64,000 nucleotides of DNA from DASRDB01 sp035652815 (GTDB lineage Bacteria > Chloroflexota > Ktedonobacteria > Ktedonobacterales > Ktedonobacteraceae): contig DASRDB010000006.1 in the NCBI GenBank assembly GCA_035652815.1, positions 1 to 64,000 on the forward strand. The letters run 5' to 3'. Position numbers and translations under genes: made by a program. The first letter of the stretch is position 1. Each line of letters starts with the position of its first letter. This document shows, piece after piece, positions 7,607 through 16,642 of the stretch. The notes beneath the pieces were generated by a model. It ran no database searches, was not told the origin of the DNA, and worked only from the letters and a program-made list of their open reading frames with translations.

Positions 7607-10132
7607 ATGGGTGATTATGTAGGGCAAAAATTAGGGAACTACCGGCTGGTGAAGCTGCTGGGGCGCGGGGGTTTTGCCGATGTCTACCTGGGTGAGCATG
7701 TGCATCTCAACACCCAGGCGGCCATCAAAGTCTTGCGCACCCAGCTCGCCGAAGACCATATCGATCCCTTTCGCCAGGAAGCCCGCACTATTGCCCATCT
7801 TGAACACCCCCATATCATTCGTGTCTTAGATTTCGGTGTGGAGGGCATGATTCCTTTTCTGGTCATGGATTATGCCCCAAATGGCACATTGCGCCAGCAC
7901 CATCCACGCCACACTACTGTTCCTCCGCAACTGGTCGTTTCCTATGTAAAGCAGGTTGCCTCCGCCCTCCAGTACGCGCACGAGCGCCATCTTGTCCATC
8001 GCGATATCAAGCCCGAGAACATGCTTCTCTCGCGCAATAACGAGGTCTTGCTGAGCGATTTCGGCATCGCTCTGGTCACGGAAAGCACGCGCGCCGCGCT
8101 CAGCAGTGGGGGTGGGCAAGCTCAGGGCGCTTCAGACCTCGCGGGCACCGTACTCTACATGGCTCCTGAACAGATACAGGGCAGAGCCGTTCCGGCCAGC
8201 GACCAGTACGCGCTCGCCGTTGTTGCCTATGAATGGCTCTGCGGGGCTGCGCCTTTCAGGGGCAACTACATGGAGATCATGCTACAGCACATGACGGCTG
8301 CACCTCCGCCCCTCCGTGAAAAGATGCCCTCTGTATCGCCCGAAGTTGAGCAGGTGGTGATGACCGCGCTGGCGAAAGACCCGCAGCAGCGTTTTCGCTC
8401 GGTGCAGGCCTTTGCGAAAGCGCTTGAACAGGCCTTTTCGCCTGGCTCTACTGACGAACCTGCAATGAGCGGGCCGGTGCTGTATGGTCCTGCCGGACGG
8501 ATCAGGCTTGGCACAGGGGTTGTCACCCTGGGGCGTAAGGCCGATAACAGATTGGTGATAAGTGATCCAAAGGCCTCTTCGCATCACGCGGAAATTCGCC
8601 CTGATGGACAGGGATACGCTGTTCTTGACCTCGGCAGCACTAACGGCACGTTCCTTAACGAGCAGCGAATTGAAGCGCATCAGCTTCATTCCTTGAAGCG
8701 AGGAGATGCGATTCGTATAGGCGATACAAAGCTTATCTACGATGTATTGGATGCGCCAGAAATGCAGCGCAGCCTTGATGGCCCAACGAAGCGCGCCGAA
8801 ACGGAGTATATCAACGCGGCCAATGCTCCCTTCATAGGCAACACCGGTTATGGAAAGGCTGCCCCTTATGAGGTTCAGCCACAGCCATCTTTCTATGTGC
8901 CGCAACAGGCTCCCGCGCAGCCCGCTCCTGGGGGCTATATCTCATATGACGCTCCCAATGCTGGTGGCCGTGTTTCAGGCGTGATGCCGCGCATGCAACC
9001 TCCAGGAATTCCGCCGGTTGCTCCTGCTTCAATGCCTCCTCAAGGTGTCACACCACCACCTGCGAGCCAGCAGGGACAAAGTACTGTGTATCCGTTGCCA
9101 GGACAGGCTGGCGCGGGAAAATCAACCGGACGTTTCTTGCTGGCAAATCGCCGTAACCTCTTGATTTTGCTTTGCGCCGCCCTGGTGCTTCTCATCATTG
9201 GCAGTTTTGTGATCTACTCAAACGTAGTCAATGGGCCTACTCCGGCAAAAACGCTCGATACCTTTTGCTCTGCCATTCAAGCTGGGAATAACCAGGTTGC
9301 TTATACGACCTTATCAACGGGCTTCCAGAATACGCTTTCCCTACCCGAATTTTCCGGCTTTTTTGCCAAAGTGTCGTCCTGTTCGCATGGCGCGCCCGCG
9401 CTTACCGGCAACAGCACGACGGCCAGCCTGACGATTGTTGCTCAAGCAGCGCGCACCGACAACGACCAGGCCACCCTGGTGCAGGAAAACGGCGACTGGA
9501 AAATTGATAGTATTGCCAATGTTGCTGCCCTGCACACTACTCTGAATACCTTTTGTAATGGCCTGATTCATAACAACTTTCAAGATGCCTGGAAACAGTT
9601 GAGCAGCAATTTACAGAACAAACTCTCGACAACAGCCGCAACCTCCGTCCGGCTGCTGACCAGCTTTTTCCCGAATGTGACAACCTGCGCCGCAAGCCCG
9701 GGCAGCATCTCAGGTGATAGCGCCTCCGCATCGCTGAGTATTGTTGATTCCAATACGACGGAAAATGATACGCTTACGCTCCTCAAGGATGCTAAAAACG
9801 GCTGGAAGATTGACACGTTTAGTAATCTCTCCACGCCCGGCAAGACGCTGAACGCTTTTTGCAACGGACTCAAGAGCCAGGACTACCAGACCGCATACGC
9901 CCAGCTTTCCAGCGATATCCAGGCCCGTTTTAGCGAGTCAGCCTTTGCCAATGCATATAGCAATAACAATGGACACGGGCGCGTTACAAGCTGTTCAATC
10001 AGTAACGTGAAACAGAATGGTACCTCAGCGACGGGTACGCTCAGTTACACATTGCTGGATAGGGCTAGCGGAAACGCGAATTATACCCTGATTAACCAGA
10101 ATGATATCTGGAAAATCAATAGCCAGAATTAA
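7607..10132 (+). CDS. Ser/Thr protein kinase with FHA domain, membrane helix and three Cys-pair repeats
   Basis: 841 residues. The Hanks-type kinase domain (about 12-275) is complete: glycine loop GRGGFADVY (19-27), Lys41, HRDIKPEN (131-138), DFG (151-153) and APE (186-188). A canonical FHA domain (about 288-380, TLGRKADN, SSHHAEI, GSTNGTFLN) lies directly after it. Then come a Pro-rich linker, one membrane helix (about 517-538) and three extracytoplasmic repeats, each with the TLxxFC and xxC pair and a WKI end. FHA after the kinase suggests binding of its own or a partner's phosphothreonine. It sits between FHA genes 2 and 4 and is the only kinase in the cluster. Confidence 0.92.
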   Translation: MGDYVGQKLGNYRLVKLLGRGGFADVYLGEHVHLNTQAAIKVLRTQLAEDHIDPFRQEARTIAHLEHPHIIRVLDFGVEGMIPFLVMDYAPNGTLRQHHPRHTTVPPQLVVSYVKQVASALQYAHERHLVHRDIKPENMLLSRNNEVLLSDFGIALVTESTRAALSSGGGQAQGASDLAGTVLYMAPEQIQGRAVPASDQYALAVVAYEWLCGAAPFRGNYMEIMLQHMTAAPPPLREKMPSVSPEVEQVVMTALAKDPQQRFRSVQAFAKALEQAFSPGSTDEPAMSGPVLYGPAGRIRLGTGVVTLGRKADNRLVISDPKASSHHAEIRPDGQGYAVLDLGSTNGTFLNEQRIEAHQLHSLKRGDAIRIGDTKLIYDVLDAPEMQRSLDGPTKRAETEYINAANAPFIGNTGYGKAAPYEVQPQPSFYVPQQAPAQPAPGGYISYDAPNAGGRVSGVMPRMQPPGIPPVAPASMPPQGVTPPPASQQGQSTVYPLPGQAGAGKSTGRFLLANRRNLLILLCAALVLLIIGSFVIYSNVVNGPTPAKTLDTFCSAIQAGNNQVAYTTLSTGFQNTLSLPEFSGFFAKVSSCSHGAPALTGNSTTASLTIVAQAARTDNDQATLVQENGDWKIDSIANVAALHTTLNTFCNGLIHNNFQDAWKQLSSNLQNKLSTTAATSVRLLTSFFPNVTTCAASPGSISGDSASASLSIVDSNTTENDTLTLLKDAKNGWKIDTFSNLSTPGKTLNAFCNGLKSQDYQTAYAQLSSDIQARFSESAFANAYSNNNGHGRVTSCSISNVKQNGTSATGTLSYTLLDRASGNANYTLINQNDIWKINSQN

Positions 10133-10172
10133 GCAATAGTTTGTTGTAGTTTTATGAAGGGGGGAACTGCCC

Positions 10173-11135
10173 ATGTCAGCAAGTTTGAATGGTCCATCTG
10201 GTCGTGTTGATCTTATCACATCCGTACTCACTATTGGGCGAGCGCCGGATAACCAGTTGGTCATGAATGATTCCCAGGCTTCGTCGCGGCACGCCGAAAT
10301 CCGCCAGGACACCCAGGGATATACGATCACTGATCTTGGCAGCACCAATGGCACCTACGTCAACGAGCAGCGCCTGGTTCCACAGGTGCCCCAGCGGCTG
10401 CAAAGCGGGTCAATTATCCGCATCGGCACCACTCAGTATACCTTTCAAGAGGCAGGTAGCTATGCGCCAACGTTGATGGCATCAACCGAGTATCCGAGTC
10501 CTGGCTATGCTCCTACCGTCGCGGTGCCGCCTCCCGCCAATCCCTATTCCTCACCGAATCAGGGCTATGCCTCACCCTACACGGATTATAGCGCTGGCTA
10601 TCCCCCGGCTTCTGCTTATCCTGGAGCGCAAAACGCTTATGCTTCTCCCTATCAGCAGCCGCCCGCGCCTGGAATGCCTGGTCAGTATCCCTACGCGCCC
10701 GCCCCAGGCACACCCGTCACACCTCCAGTAACAACACAAAAGAGCCGCCGCAACCTGTATATCATTATCGGTGTCGTTGTTTTGGCACTCATCCTGGCCG
10801 TTGGCGGCGTAGTCTACGCCAATCGCTCGACCCCTGACAAGACGCTTGCTACGTTTTGCAACGATTTGCAAAGCGGGGATTATCATGGGGCCTACCAGCA
10901 GCTTTCCCAGAGTTTTCAGCAGCAGGATACTGAATCCCAGTTCGTTAATTTTTTCAATTCCAACAAGGTCTCAACATGTACCTACACTGGTCCCGTCACC
11001 AGCGGCAATCAGGCAACCAGCACTCTTACTATTCAGTATGTGAACGGTCGTTCCGAGGTCGATCATCTGACCCTTACCCAGGACAGTGCCAATGGTAATA
11101 ATTGGCGTATCAGCAACGCTCAAACTGGTCCATAA
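10173..11135 (+). CDS. FHA-domain membrane protein with one extracytoplasmic Cys-pair repeat
   Basis: 320 residues. The FHA domain (about 4-90) has intact motifs (TIGRAPDN, SSRHAEI, GSTNGTYVN). A Pro/Tyr/Ala-rich linker (about 105-188) is followed by a membrane helix (about 193-215, IIIGVVVLALILAVGGVVY) and one outside repeat (TPDKTLATFC..VSTC..WRISNA). The start follows GAAGGGGGGAAC. It is the last of four similar genes, 40 bases after the kinase gene, so all may be one operon. Confidence 0.87.
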   Translation: MSASLNGPSGRVDLITSVLTIGRAPDNQLVMNDSQASSRHAEIRQDTQGYTITDLGSTNGTYVNEQRLVPQVPQRLQSGSIIRIGTTQYTFQEAGSYAPTLMASTEYPSPGYAPTVAVPPPANPYSSPNQGYASPYTDYSAGYPPASAYPGAQNAYASPYQQPPAPGMPGQYPYAPAPGTPVTPPVTTQKSRRNLYIIIGVVVLALILAVGGVVYANRSTPDKTLATFCNDLQSGDYHGAYQQLSQSFQQQDTESQFVNFFNSNKVSTCTYTGPVTSGNQATSTLTIQYVNGRSEVDHLTLTQDSANGNNWRISNAQTGP

Positions 11136-11145
11136 GCCTTTTGTG

Positions 11146-11337
11146 TTGTAGGAAGGCGATGATGTAGTTTGATAACTAAAGAGGGGATATGCAGGCCTGT
11201 CATCTAGAGCGCAGCGAAGGGTCTGCGGTCTGCATGCTCCCACCTGCATCGACACACAGATCCTGAGCGCAGCGAAGGATGACAGGGGAGGAGAATACCT
11301 CCTTATTTCATCAAACTACATCATCGCCTCCCTACAA
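11146..11337. repeat. Nested palindrome: outer GTAGG..GCGATGATG arms with inner element
   Basis: Outer arms of 28 bases start TTGTAGGAAGGCGATGATG (11146) and are matched at 27 of 28 positions by the inverse ending at 11337. The CATCCTGAGCGCAGCG element (11198-11284) sits inside. In that inner copy both core segments run the same way. It fills the space between convergent FHA and urocanase genes. Confidence 0.85.
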
Positions 11338-11347
11338 TCAGAGATTT

Positions 11348-13045
11348 CTAAGACGGCATCATCGGAATCTTCACGCCCAGTTCTTTCGCGCACTCCATTG
11401 CTTCCTCGTATCCGGCATCGACGTGGCGCATCACGCCTGTGCCTGGATCGTTGGTCAGCACGCGGCTCAGACGCTCCGCAGCCTCCGGCGTGCCATCGGC
11501 GACGATTACCTGCCCGGCATGGATCGAATAGCCAATGCCAACGCCGCCGCCGTGATGGATGGAAACCCAGGTCGCGCCCGAGGCCGTATTGAGCAAGGCA
11601 TTGAGCAGGGGCCAGTCCGCAATGGCGTCACTGCCATCCTTCATCGCCTCTGTCTCACGGTAGGGAGAGGCGACCGAGCCGCTATCCAGGTGATCGCGCC
11701 CGATGACGATGGGCGCTTTCACAATCCCCTTGCGCACCAGCTCGTTAAAGGCCAGCCCCGCTTTGTTGCGTTGTCCATAGCCAAGCCAGCAGATGCGCGC
11801 TGGAAGCCCCTGGAAATGGATTTTCTGCCGCGCCATCATGATCCATCGGCGCAGCGACTCGTCTTCCGGGAAAAGTTCCAGGATTGCTTCGTCGGTGCGG
11901 TAAATATCCTCGGGATCGCCTGAGAGCGCCACCCAGCGGAACGGCCCCTTGCCACGACAGAACAGTGGGCGAATATAGGCGGGCACGAAGCCTGGAAAAT
12001 CCAGCGCGTGCTTTTCGCCTGCCGCCAGCGCCTGACCGCGCAGGTTATTGCCGTAGTCGAAGACAATCGCTCCCTGCTTCTGCATCTCCAGCATGGCCTG
12101 TACATGCTTCACCATCGAATCCAGCGAACGCCGGATGTATTCCTGGGGGTCGCGTGTGCGCAGTTCGTTGGCCTCTTCCAGCGACATCCCGGCGGGAATG
12201 TAGCCATTGAGCGCGTCATGTGCCGCCGTCTGGTCTGTCACCATGTCAGGGATAATGCCGCGCCGCACCAGTTCAGGATAGACCTCAGCCGCGTTGCCGA
12301 TCAGTCCGATGGAAAGCGGCTCCCCGTTATTGCAGGCCTCGCGCACCTGGTCCAGTGCCTCGTCGAGCGTACTTGCCATCTCGTCGCAGTAGCCGGTTTC
12401 CAGTCGCCGCTCGATATGATGCGGGTCCACCTCTACAGCAAGGCAGACACCCTCGTTCATTGTCACAGCGAGGGGTTGTGCCCCGCCCATGCCACCAAGT
12501 CCCGCCGTCAAAATAAACTTCCCTTTCAGCGTGCCGCCGAAGTGCTTGCGCGCCGCCTCCGCGAAGGTCTCATACGTTCCCTGAACAATGCCCTGCGAAC
12601 CAATATAAATCCACGACCCGGCGGTCATCTGCCCATACATCGTCAGTCCAAGCGCCTCTAAGCGGCGAAACTCGTCCCAGTTGGCCCAGTGCGGCACAAG
12701 GTTGGAATTAGCGATCAGCACGCGCGGCGCATCTGGATGCGTGCGGAAAATGCCTACCGGCTTTCCCGATTGCACCAGCAGTGTCTCATCATTTTCAAGT
12801 GTCTTCAGCGAGCGTACAATCGCGTCGAAGGCCTCCCAGGTGCGGGCCGCTCTCCCGCTTCCGCCATATACCACCAGCTCATCCGGTCGCTCCCCCACTT
12901 CCGGATCGAGGTTGTTCATCAGCATGCGCATCGCTGCTTCCTGCTGCCACCCCTTGCACGTGATGGTTGTGCCTCGCGGTGCGCGCACCACTCGCGGGCC
13001 GCTCTTTCCTGTAGTCATTGAAGAATCTGTTTGGGACATCTTCAT
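11348..13045 (-). CDS. hutU: Urocanate hydratase (urocanase)
   Basis: Converts urocanate to imidazolone propionate in histidine breakdown, using tightly bound NAD+. The 565-residue length fits the family. Typical segments are WANWDEFRRLEALGLTMYGQ, GSQGIVQGTYETFAEAA, the NAD-binding loop GLGGMGGAQPLAV (about 185-197), DQTAAHDALNGYIP and SIHHGGGVGIGYSIHAG. The start ATG follows AAGGAGCTGC. The other hut genes are not in the window. It is divergent from the M20 peptidase gene. Confidence 0.96.
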   Translation of the reverse strand: MKMSQTDSSMTTGKSGPRVVRAPRGTTITCKGWQQEAAMRMLMNNLDPEVGERPDELVVYGGSGRAARTWEAFDAIVRSLKTLENDETLLVQSGKPVGIFRTHPDAPRVLIANSNLVPHWANWDEFRRLEALGLTMYGQMTAGSWIYIGSQGIVQGTYETFAEAARKHFGGTLKGKFILTAGLGGMGGAQPLAVTMNEGVCLAVEVDPHHIERRLETGYCDEMASTLDEALDQVREACNNGEPLSIGLIGNAAEVYPELVRRGIIPDMVTDQTAAHDALNGYIPAGMSLEEANELRTRDPQEYIRRSLDSMVKHVQAMLEMQKQGAIVFDYGNNLRGQALAAGEKHALDFPGFVPAYIRPLFCRGKGPFRWVALSGDPEDIYRTDEAILELFPEDESLRRWIMMARQKIHFQGLPARICWLGYGQRNKAGLAFNELVRKGIVKAPIVIGRDHLDSGSVASPYRETEAMKDGSDAIADWPLLNALLNTASGATWVSIHHGGGVGIGYSIHAGQVIVADGTPEAAERLSRVLTNDPGTGVMRHVDAGYEEAMECAKELGVKIPMMPS

Positions 13046-13180
13046 GCAGCTCCTTTGCTAGCAATATGTTGGTCAAGCTTCTTTGCTGAAGTATATCTCA
13101 TGATGGGATGAATGCGGAAATCGCTATGTGGCCTCTCTCACCACTTCTCCGTAATAATATCAACGGAGGTTTTTTTACAC

Positions 13181-14347
13181 ATGGATATCTCTACTTTAGT
13201 AACAGGCGTTGAGGCATATGTGCAGCAACGCCTGAGTCAATATGTCGAAGAATTGCGCGATTTATGCGCTATCGACTCTGATAGCTATAATAAAGCCGGT
13301 CTGGACGAAATGGCCCGCGTGTTCGCGCGGCGTATGCAGCAAATAGGGATGCGCCCCGAAATTATCCGGCGCGAGCAATGGGGCGATGATTTACTTGGCA
13401 CTTTACAGGGAACCGGACGGGGCAACGTGCTGCTGTTAGGGCATATCGATACGGTTTATCCAAAGGGTACTGCCGCCGCTCGCCCTCTGCGCATTGAGGG
13501 GGATATCGTTTATGGCCCCGGCGTCTGCGATATGAAGGGCTGCATTCTCGCGGCCATCTATGCTGTTGAAGCCATGCAGGCGCTTGGCTATCAAGGCTAT
13601 AACCAACTGCGTTTCCTCTGTGTCTCCGATGAGGAGATCAACACGCGCCACTGTGAGGACATTCTGCACCGTGTGATGCAGAACTGCCAGGGCGCGCTGG
13701 TATTGGAGGCTGCCCGAGCCAATGGCGACATCGTGAGCGCCCGTAAAGGCCACACCTGGTACACGCTCACCGCAAAAGGATTAGCTGCCCATGCCGGTGT
13801 TGAACCCGAGAAAGGCCATAACGCTATCGTCGAGCTTGCCCACCAGGTTTTGCAGTTCCAGCAGCTCAATGGTTGGCGCGAGGGCATCACTGTCAATCCA
13901 GGGGTCATTTCGGGCGGCACTGTTCCCAATGTCGTGCCCGATTTTGCCCAGGCCCAGTTCGATCTGCGCTTCCTGAATCATGATGACCGCGTGGCAACCG
14001 AAAAACAATTTCACGCCTTAATGAAGCAGCAACTGGTGCCAGAGGTCGATCTCACGCTTGAAAGAGCGCCGGACGTCAAAGGCCCGATGGTGCGCACGCC
14101 GCGCAGCATTCGACTGGCGGAAGAGGCGCAGCACATCGCCAACCTGCTCGGCTTCTCAGTCAATCACGTGCTGACAGGCGGCGCATCCGACGCCAGCTAT
14201 ACCTCGGAGTACGGCATCCCCACACTCGACGGCCTCGGCCCCATCGGCGGGCGCGATCACAGTCCTGAAGAATATCTCCTGCTCAGCAGCGTGGCTCCAC
14301 GCGCCGCCCTGCTTGCAGGTCTGATTGCCACGATTGGACAGCATTAA
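13181..14347 (+). CDS. M20 family metallopeptidase (glutamate carboxypeptidase/ArgE type)
   Basis: About 388 residues of a zinc-dependent amidohydrolase or dipeptidase. Metal-site motifs are in order: GHIDTVYPKG, GPGVCDMKGC (the bridging Asp), SDEEIN (catalytic Glu pair) and GGASDASYTSEYGIPTLDG with RDHSPEEY near the end. The dimerisation domain lies between. ATG 13181 is chosen since GGAGG lies 11 bases before it; the frame is open back to 13112. It is divergent from hutU and could act on an N-acyl amino acid linked to that pathway, but this is a guess. Confidence 0.88.
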   Translation: MDISTLVTGVEAYVQQRLSQYVEELRDLCAIDSDSYNKAGLDEMARVFARRMQQIGMRPEIIRREQWGDDLLGTLQGTGRGNVLLLGHIDTVYPKGTAAARPLRIEGDIVYGPGVCDMKGCILAAIYAVEAMQALGYQGYNQLRFLCVSDEEINTRHCEDILHRVMQNCQGALVLEAARANGDIVSARKGHTWYTLTAKGLAAHAGVEPEKGHNAIVELAHQVLQFQQLNGWREGITVNPGVISGGTVPNVVPDFAQAQFDLRFLNHDDRVATEKQFHALMKQQLVPEVDLTLERAPDVKGPMVRTPRSIRLAEEAQHIANLLGFSVNHVLTGGASDASYTSEYGIPTLDGLGPIGGRDHSPEEYLLLSSVAPRAALLAGLIATIGQH

Positions 14348-14362
14348 GAAGGCCCCTGCTGC

Positions 14363-14391
14363 TTGTCCGGTTGGGCCGCCTGTGCTATAAT
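14363..14391 (+). promoter_or_regulatory. Strong sigma-A type promoter with extended -10
   Basis: TTGTCC (14363-14368), a 17-base spacer and perfect TATAAT (14386-14391), preceded by TGC as in extended -10 promoters. Transcription should begin near 14398, about 200 bases before the preferred start of the flavoprotein at 14597. Confidence 0.65.
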
Positions 14392-14596
14392 CTGAGAGGA
14401 AAATATGCCCATCTTGCTGATGGCGCGTACTGAAGTTTTTTCTAAAATTTATCCCCAACTGCATAAGCCTGATGCATACGGGGTTTTCTGGATACCAGGC
14501 CAAAATACGATTCCCTTGCTCCGCACACGTTATTCGGGAGTAAATCCCTCTACAAGAGAGAAGCGATGTGCTGGATGCTCAGGAAAGGATTTTCTC

Positions 14597-16411
14597 ATGA
14601 TTGATCCTGATCGTGAGTTGGAACCGCGATACCAGACGGTGATGACCACGCCTGATTGGTATCAAACAAATATTCCCTGCCAGGTGGGCTGTCCGGCGCA
14701 TACCGATGTCTCCACCTATATCGGCTTGATCTCGCAGGCGCGCTTCGACGAAGCCTACCTGCTCAATCGCAAATGCAATGTGGTGCCGGGCGTGCTTGGC
14801 CGTACCTGCGCTCGTCCATGCGAGCCGGTCTGCCGCCGCAATAAAATTGACGGCAAGCCCATCGCCATCTGCTGGCTGAAACGTGCCGCCGCCGATCACC
14901 GTGAATTCCGGCATCACGCTACTCCACCTCCAATTACCAAAGATAAAAAAGTCGCTATCGTTGGCGCTGGTTCGGCTGGCCTCGCCTGCGCTCGCGACCT
15001 GCGTGACATGGGGTATCCCGTCACCATTTACGAGGCTGATGCCGTCGCTGGTGGTGTGATGGTTAACGGTATCCCCATCTGGCGTTTGCCGCGTACCGTC
15101 ACCTACGAGGAAACCACCCAGTACATGGAAGATATGGGCGTCGAGGTCATTTACAACACGCGCGTTGGTCGCGACGTGATGCTGACCGACCTGCTCAAGC
15201 AGTACGATGCCGTTTTCCTGGCCGCCGGGTGCTACATCTCCAACCCGCTGACCGGCCCTGATAACAAGATTATTCCGGGCGCGAACTATAAAGGCGTCGA
15301 GCATGGCATCAGCCTGCTGGCGAAGACCAATTTTGGCGAACCCGCCTTTATCGGCAAGAAGGTCATCGTCCTGGGCGGTGGTTTTACCGCAATGGACTGC
15401 TGCCGCACCTCCGTTCGCTTTGGTGCGGAAAAGGTTTACGTCCTCTATCGCCGCTCGAAAGAGGAGATGGGTTCTGACGAGTATGAGGTTGACGAGGCCG
15501 AATTTGAGCATGTCGAGTTTATCTACCTTGTCTCGCAGCTTGAAGTTTTGAGCAACGATGGCGTGCATGTCAGTGGCCTCAAGGTCATTCGCAACAAGCT
15601 GGGCGATCCTGATGCCAGCGGTCGCCGCCGCCCAATTCCTATTCCGGGCAGCGAATTCGTCATCGAGGCCGATACCATTATTGCCGCCTTCGGCCAGTAC
15701 AGTGATGCCTCCTGGATTCAGGCCGACGAGCTGAAGTTGGAAGTCAACAAGCGCAACGGCGTACCCCTGGTTGACCGCGAAACCTGGATGACGAACTATC
15801 CCGGCCTGTTCGCGGGCGGTGATTTCACTGAGGGATCGCGCAACCTCATTTCAGCCATTGGCGATGGACGCGATGCCGCAATCGCCATCAACCGCTACCT
15901 GGGCGGTCAGGACAAGCCCGCCGAGCCTGCTGAAGAGATCGAACTGCCTGACTACCGGCGCGGCATGGTCGATGACTACGAGTCCATCCCCTTCAGGATG
16001 ATGCCCGCTCTGCCCCTTGCTGACCGTTATAGCAACACCCGCGAGACCGAGACAGGCTATACAGCAGCGCAAGCTGTCGAACAGGCCCGGCGCTGCCTGC
16101 AATGCCAGTTGAATATCATGATTGACCCCTCGATCTGTATTCTCTGTTCCGGCTGCGTGGACATCTGCCCGTATGACTGCATCAGCATGGAAGGACTCTC
16201 TCGCGTCGTGAAAAGCGACCCGATGCACCAGATTACTGAGGGCTGGCGCGGCGGCGCTGATATGATTATCGACGAAGAGAAGTGTATTCGCTGCGGACTG
16301 TGTATCGTGCGCTGTCCCACCGATGCCATCTCGATGGTGCAGTTCGAGGTTGCCAGCCCCAATGATCGCTGGACGGTCTCGAAGATTCCGGTAATCAACA
16401 ATATTCAGTAA
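14597..16411 (+). CDS. GltD-like FAD/NAD(P) oxidoreductase with ferredoxin domain
   Basis: About 604 residues. The N-terminal Fe-S segment (Cys28, 32, 60, 71, 75, 79), then VAIVGAGSAGLACA (about 119-132, FAD), a second dinucleotide site VIVLGGGFTAMD and the FAGGDFTEGSRNLISAIGDGRDAA tail resemble the small subunit of glutamate synthase and related proteins. Two further [4Fe-4S] motifs, CILCSGCVDICPYDC and CIRCGLCIVRCPTDA, end the protein. It probably passes electrons between NAD(P)H and a ferredoxin or partner subunit that is not visible. ATG 14597 has AGGAAAGGA 7 bases before it. An in-frame ATG at 14405, after GAGAGGA, would add 64 residues. Confidence 0.85.
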   Translation: MIDPDRELEPRYQTVMTTPDWYQTNIPCQVGCPAHTDVSTYIGLISQARFDEAYLLNRKCNVVPGVLGRTCARPCEPVCRRNKIDGKPIAICWLKRAAADHREFRHHATPPPITKDKKVAIVGAGSAGLACARDLRDMGYPVTIYEADAVAGGVMVNGIPIWRLPRTVTYEETTQYMEDMGVEVIYNTRVGRDVMLTDLLKQYDAVFLAAGCYISNPLTGPDNKIIPGANYKGVEHGISLLAKTNFGEPAFIGKKVIVLGGGFTAMDCCRTSVRFGAEKVYVLYRRSKEEMGSDEYEVDEAEFEHVEFIYLVSQLEVLSNDGVHVSGLKVIRNKLGDPDASGRRRPIPIPGSEFVIEADTIIAAFGQYSDASWIQADELKLEVNKRNGVPLVDRETWMTNYPGLFAGGDFTEGSRNLISAIGDGRDAAIAINRYLGGQDKPAEPAEEIELPDYRRGMVDDYESIPFRMMPALPLADRYSNTRETETGYTAAQAVEQARRCLQCQLNIMIDPSICILCSGCVDICPYDCISMEGLSRVVKSDPMHQITEGWRGGADMIIDEEKCIRCGLCIVRCPTDAISMVQFEVASPNDRWTVSKIPVINNIQ

Positions 16412-16443
16412 ATTGATGTGCTGATCGTAAGCCAGCTTTCCGA

Positions 16444-16484
16444 GGCGAGCGGAAGACACCTGCGAGGGATGTCTTCCGCTCGCC
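16444..16484 (+). terminator. Probable terminator hairpin after the flavoprotein gene
   Basis: A perfect 15-base stem, GGCGAGCGGAAGACA with its inverse, and an 11-base loop. The T tract behind it is poor, so it could also be an mRNA-stabilising hairpin. Confidence 0.5.
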
Positions 16485-16642
16485 CTATGCTTTCTGGACT
16501 TTTCATGCGAAAACGGAATATGCGCTACAGGACTTATGTACCGCAGCATTGACATATGCCAGTATTCTTACCTATCTTTTAATGGGGTGTGTCTACTATC
16601 CGCGTAAAACCTGAAATGCCAGAGAGGCGGAAAGAATATTCT

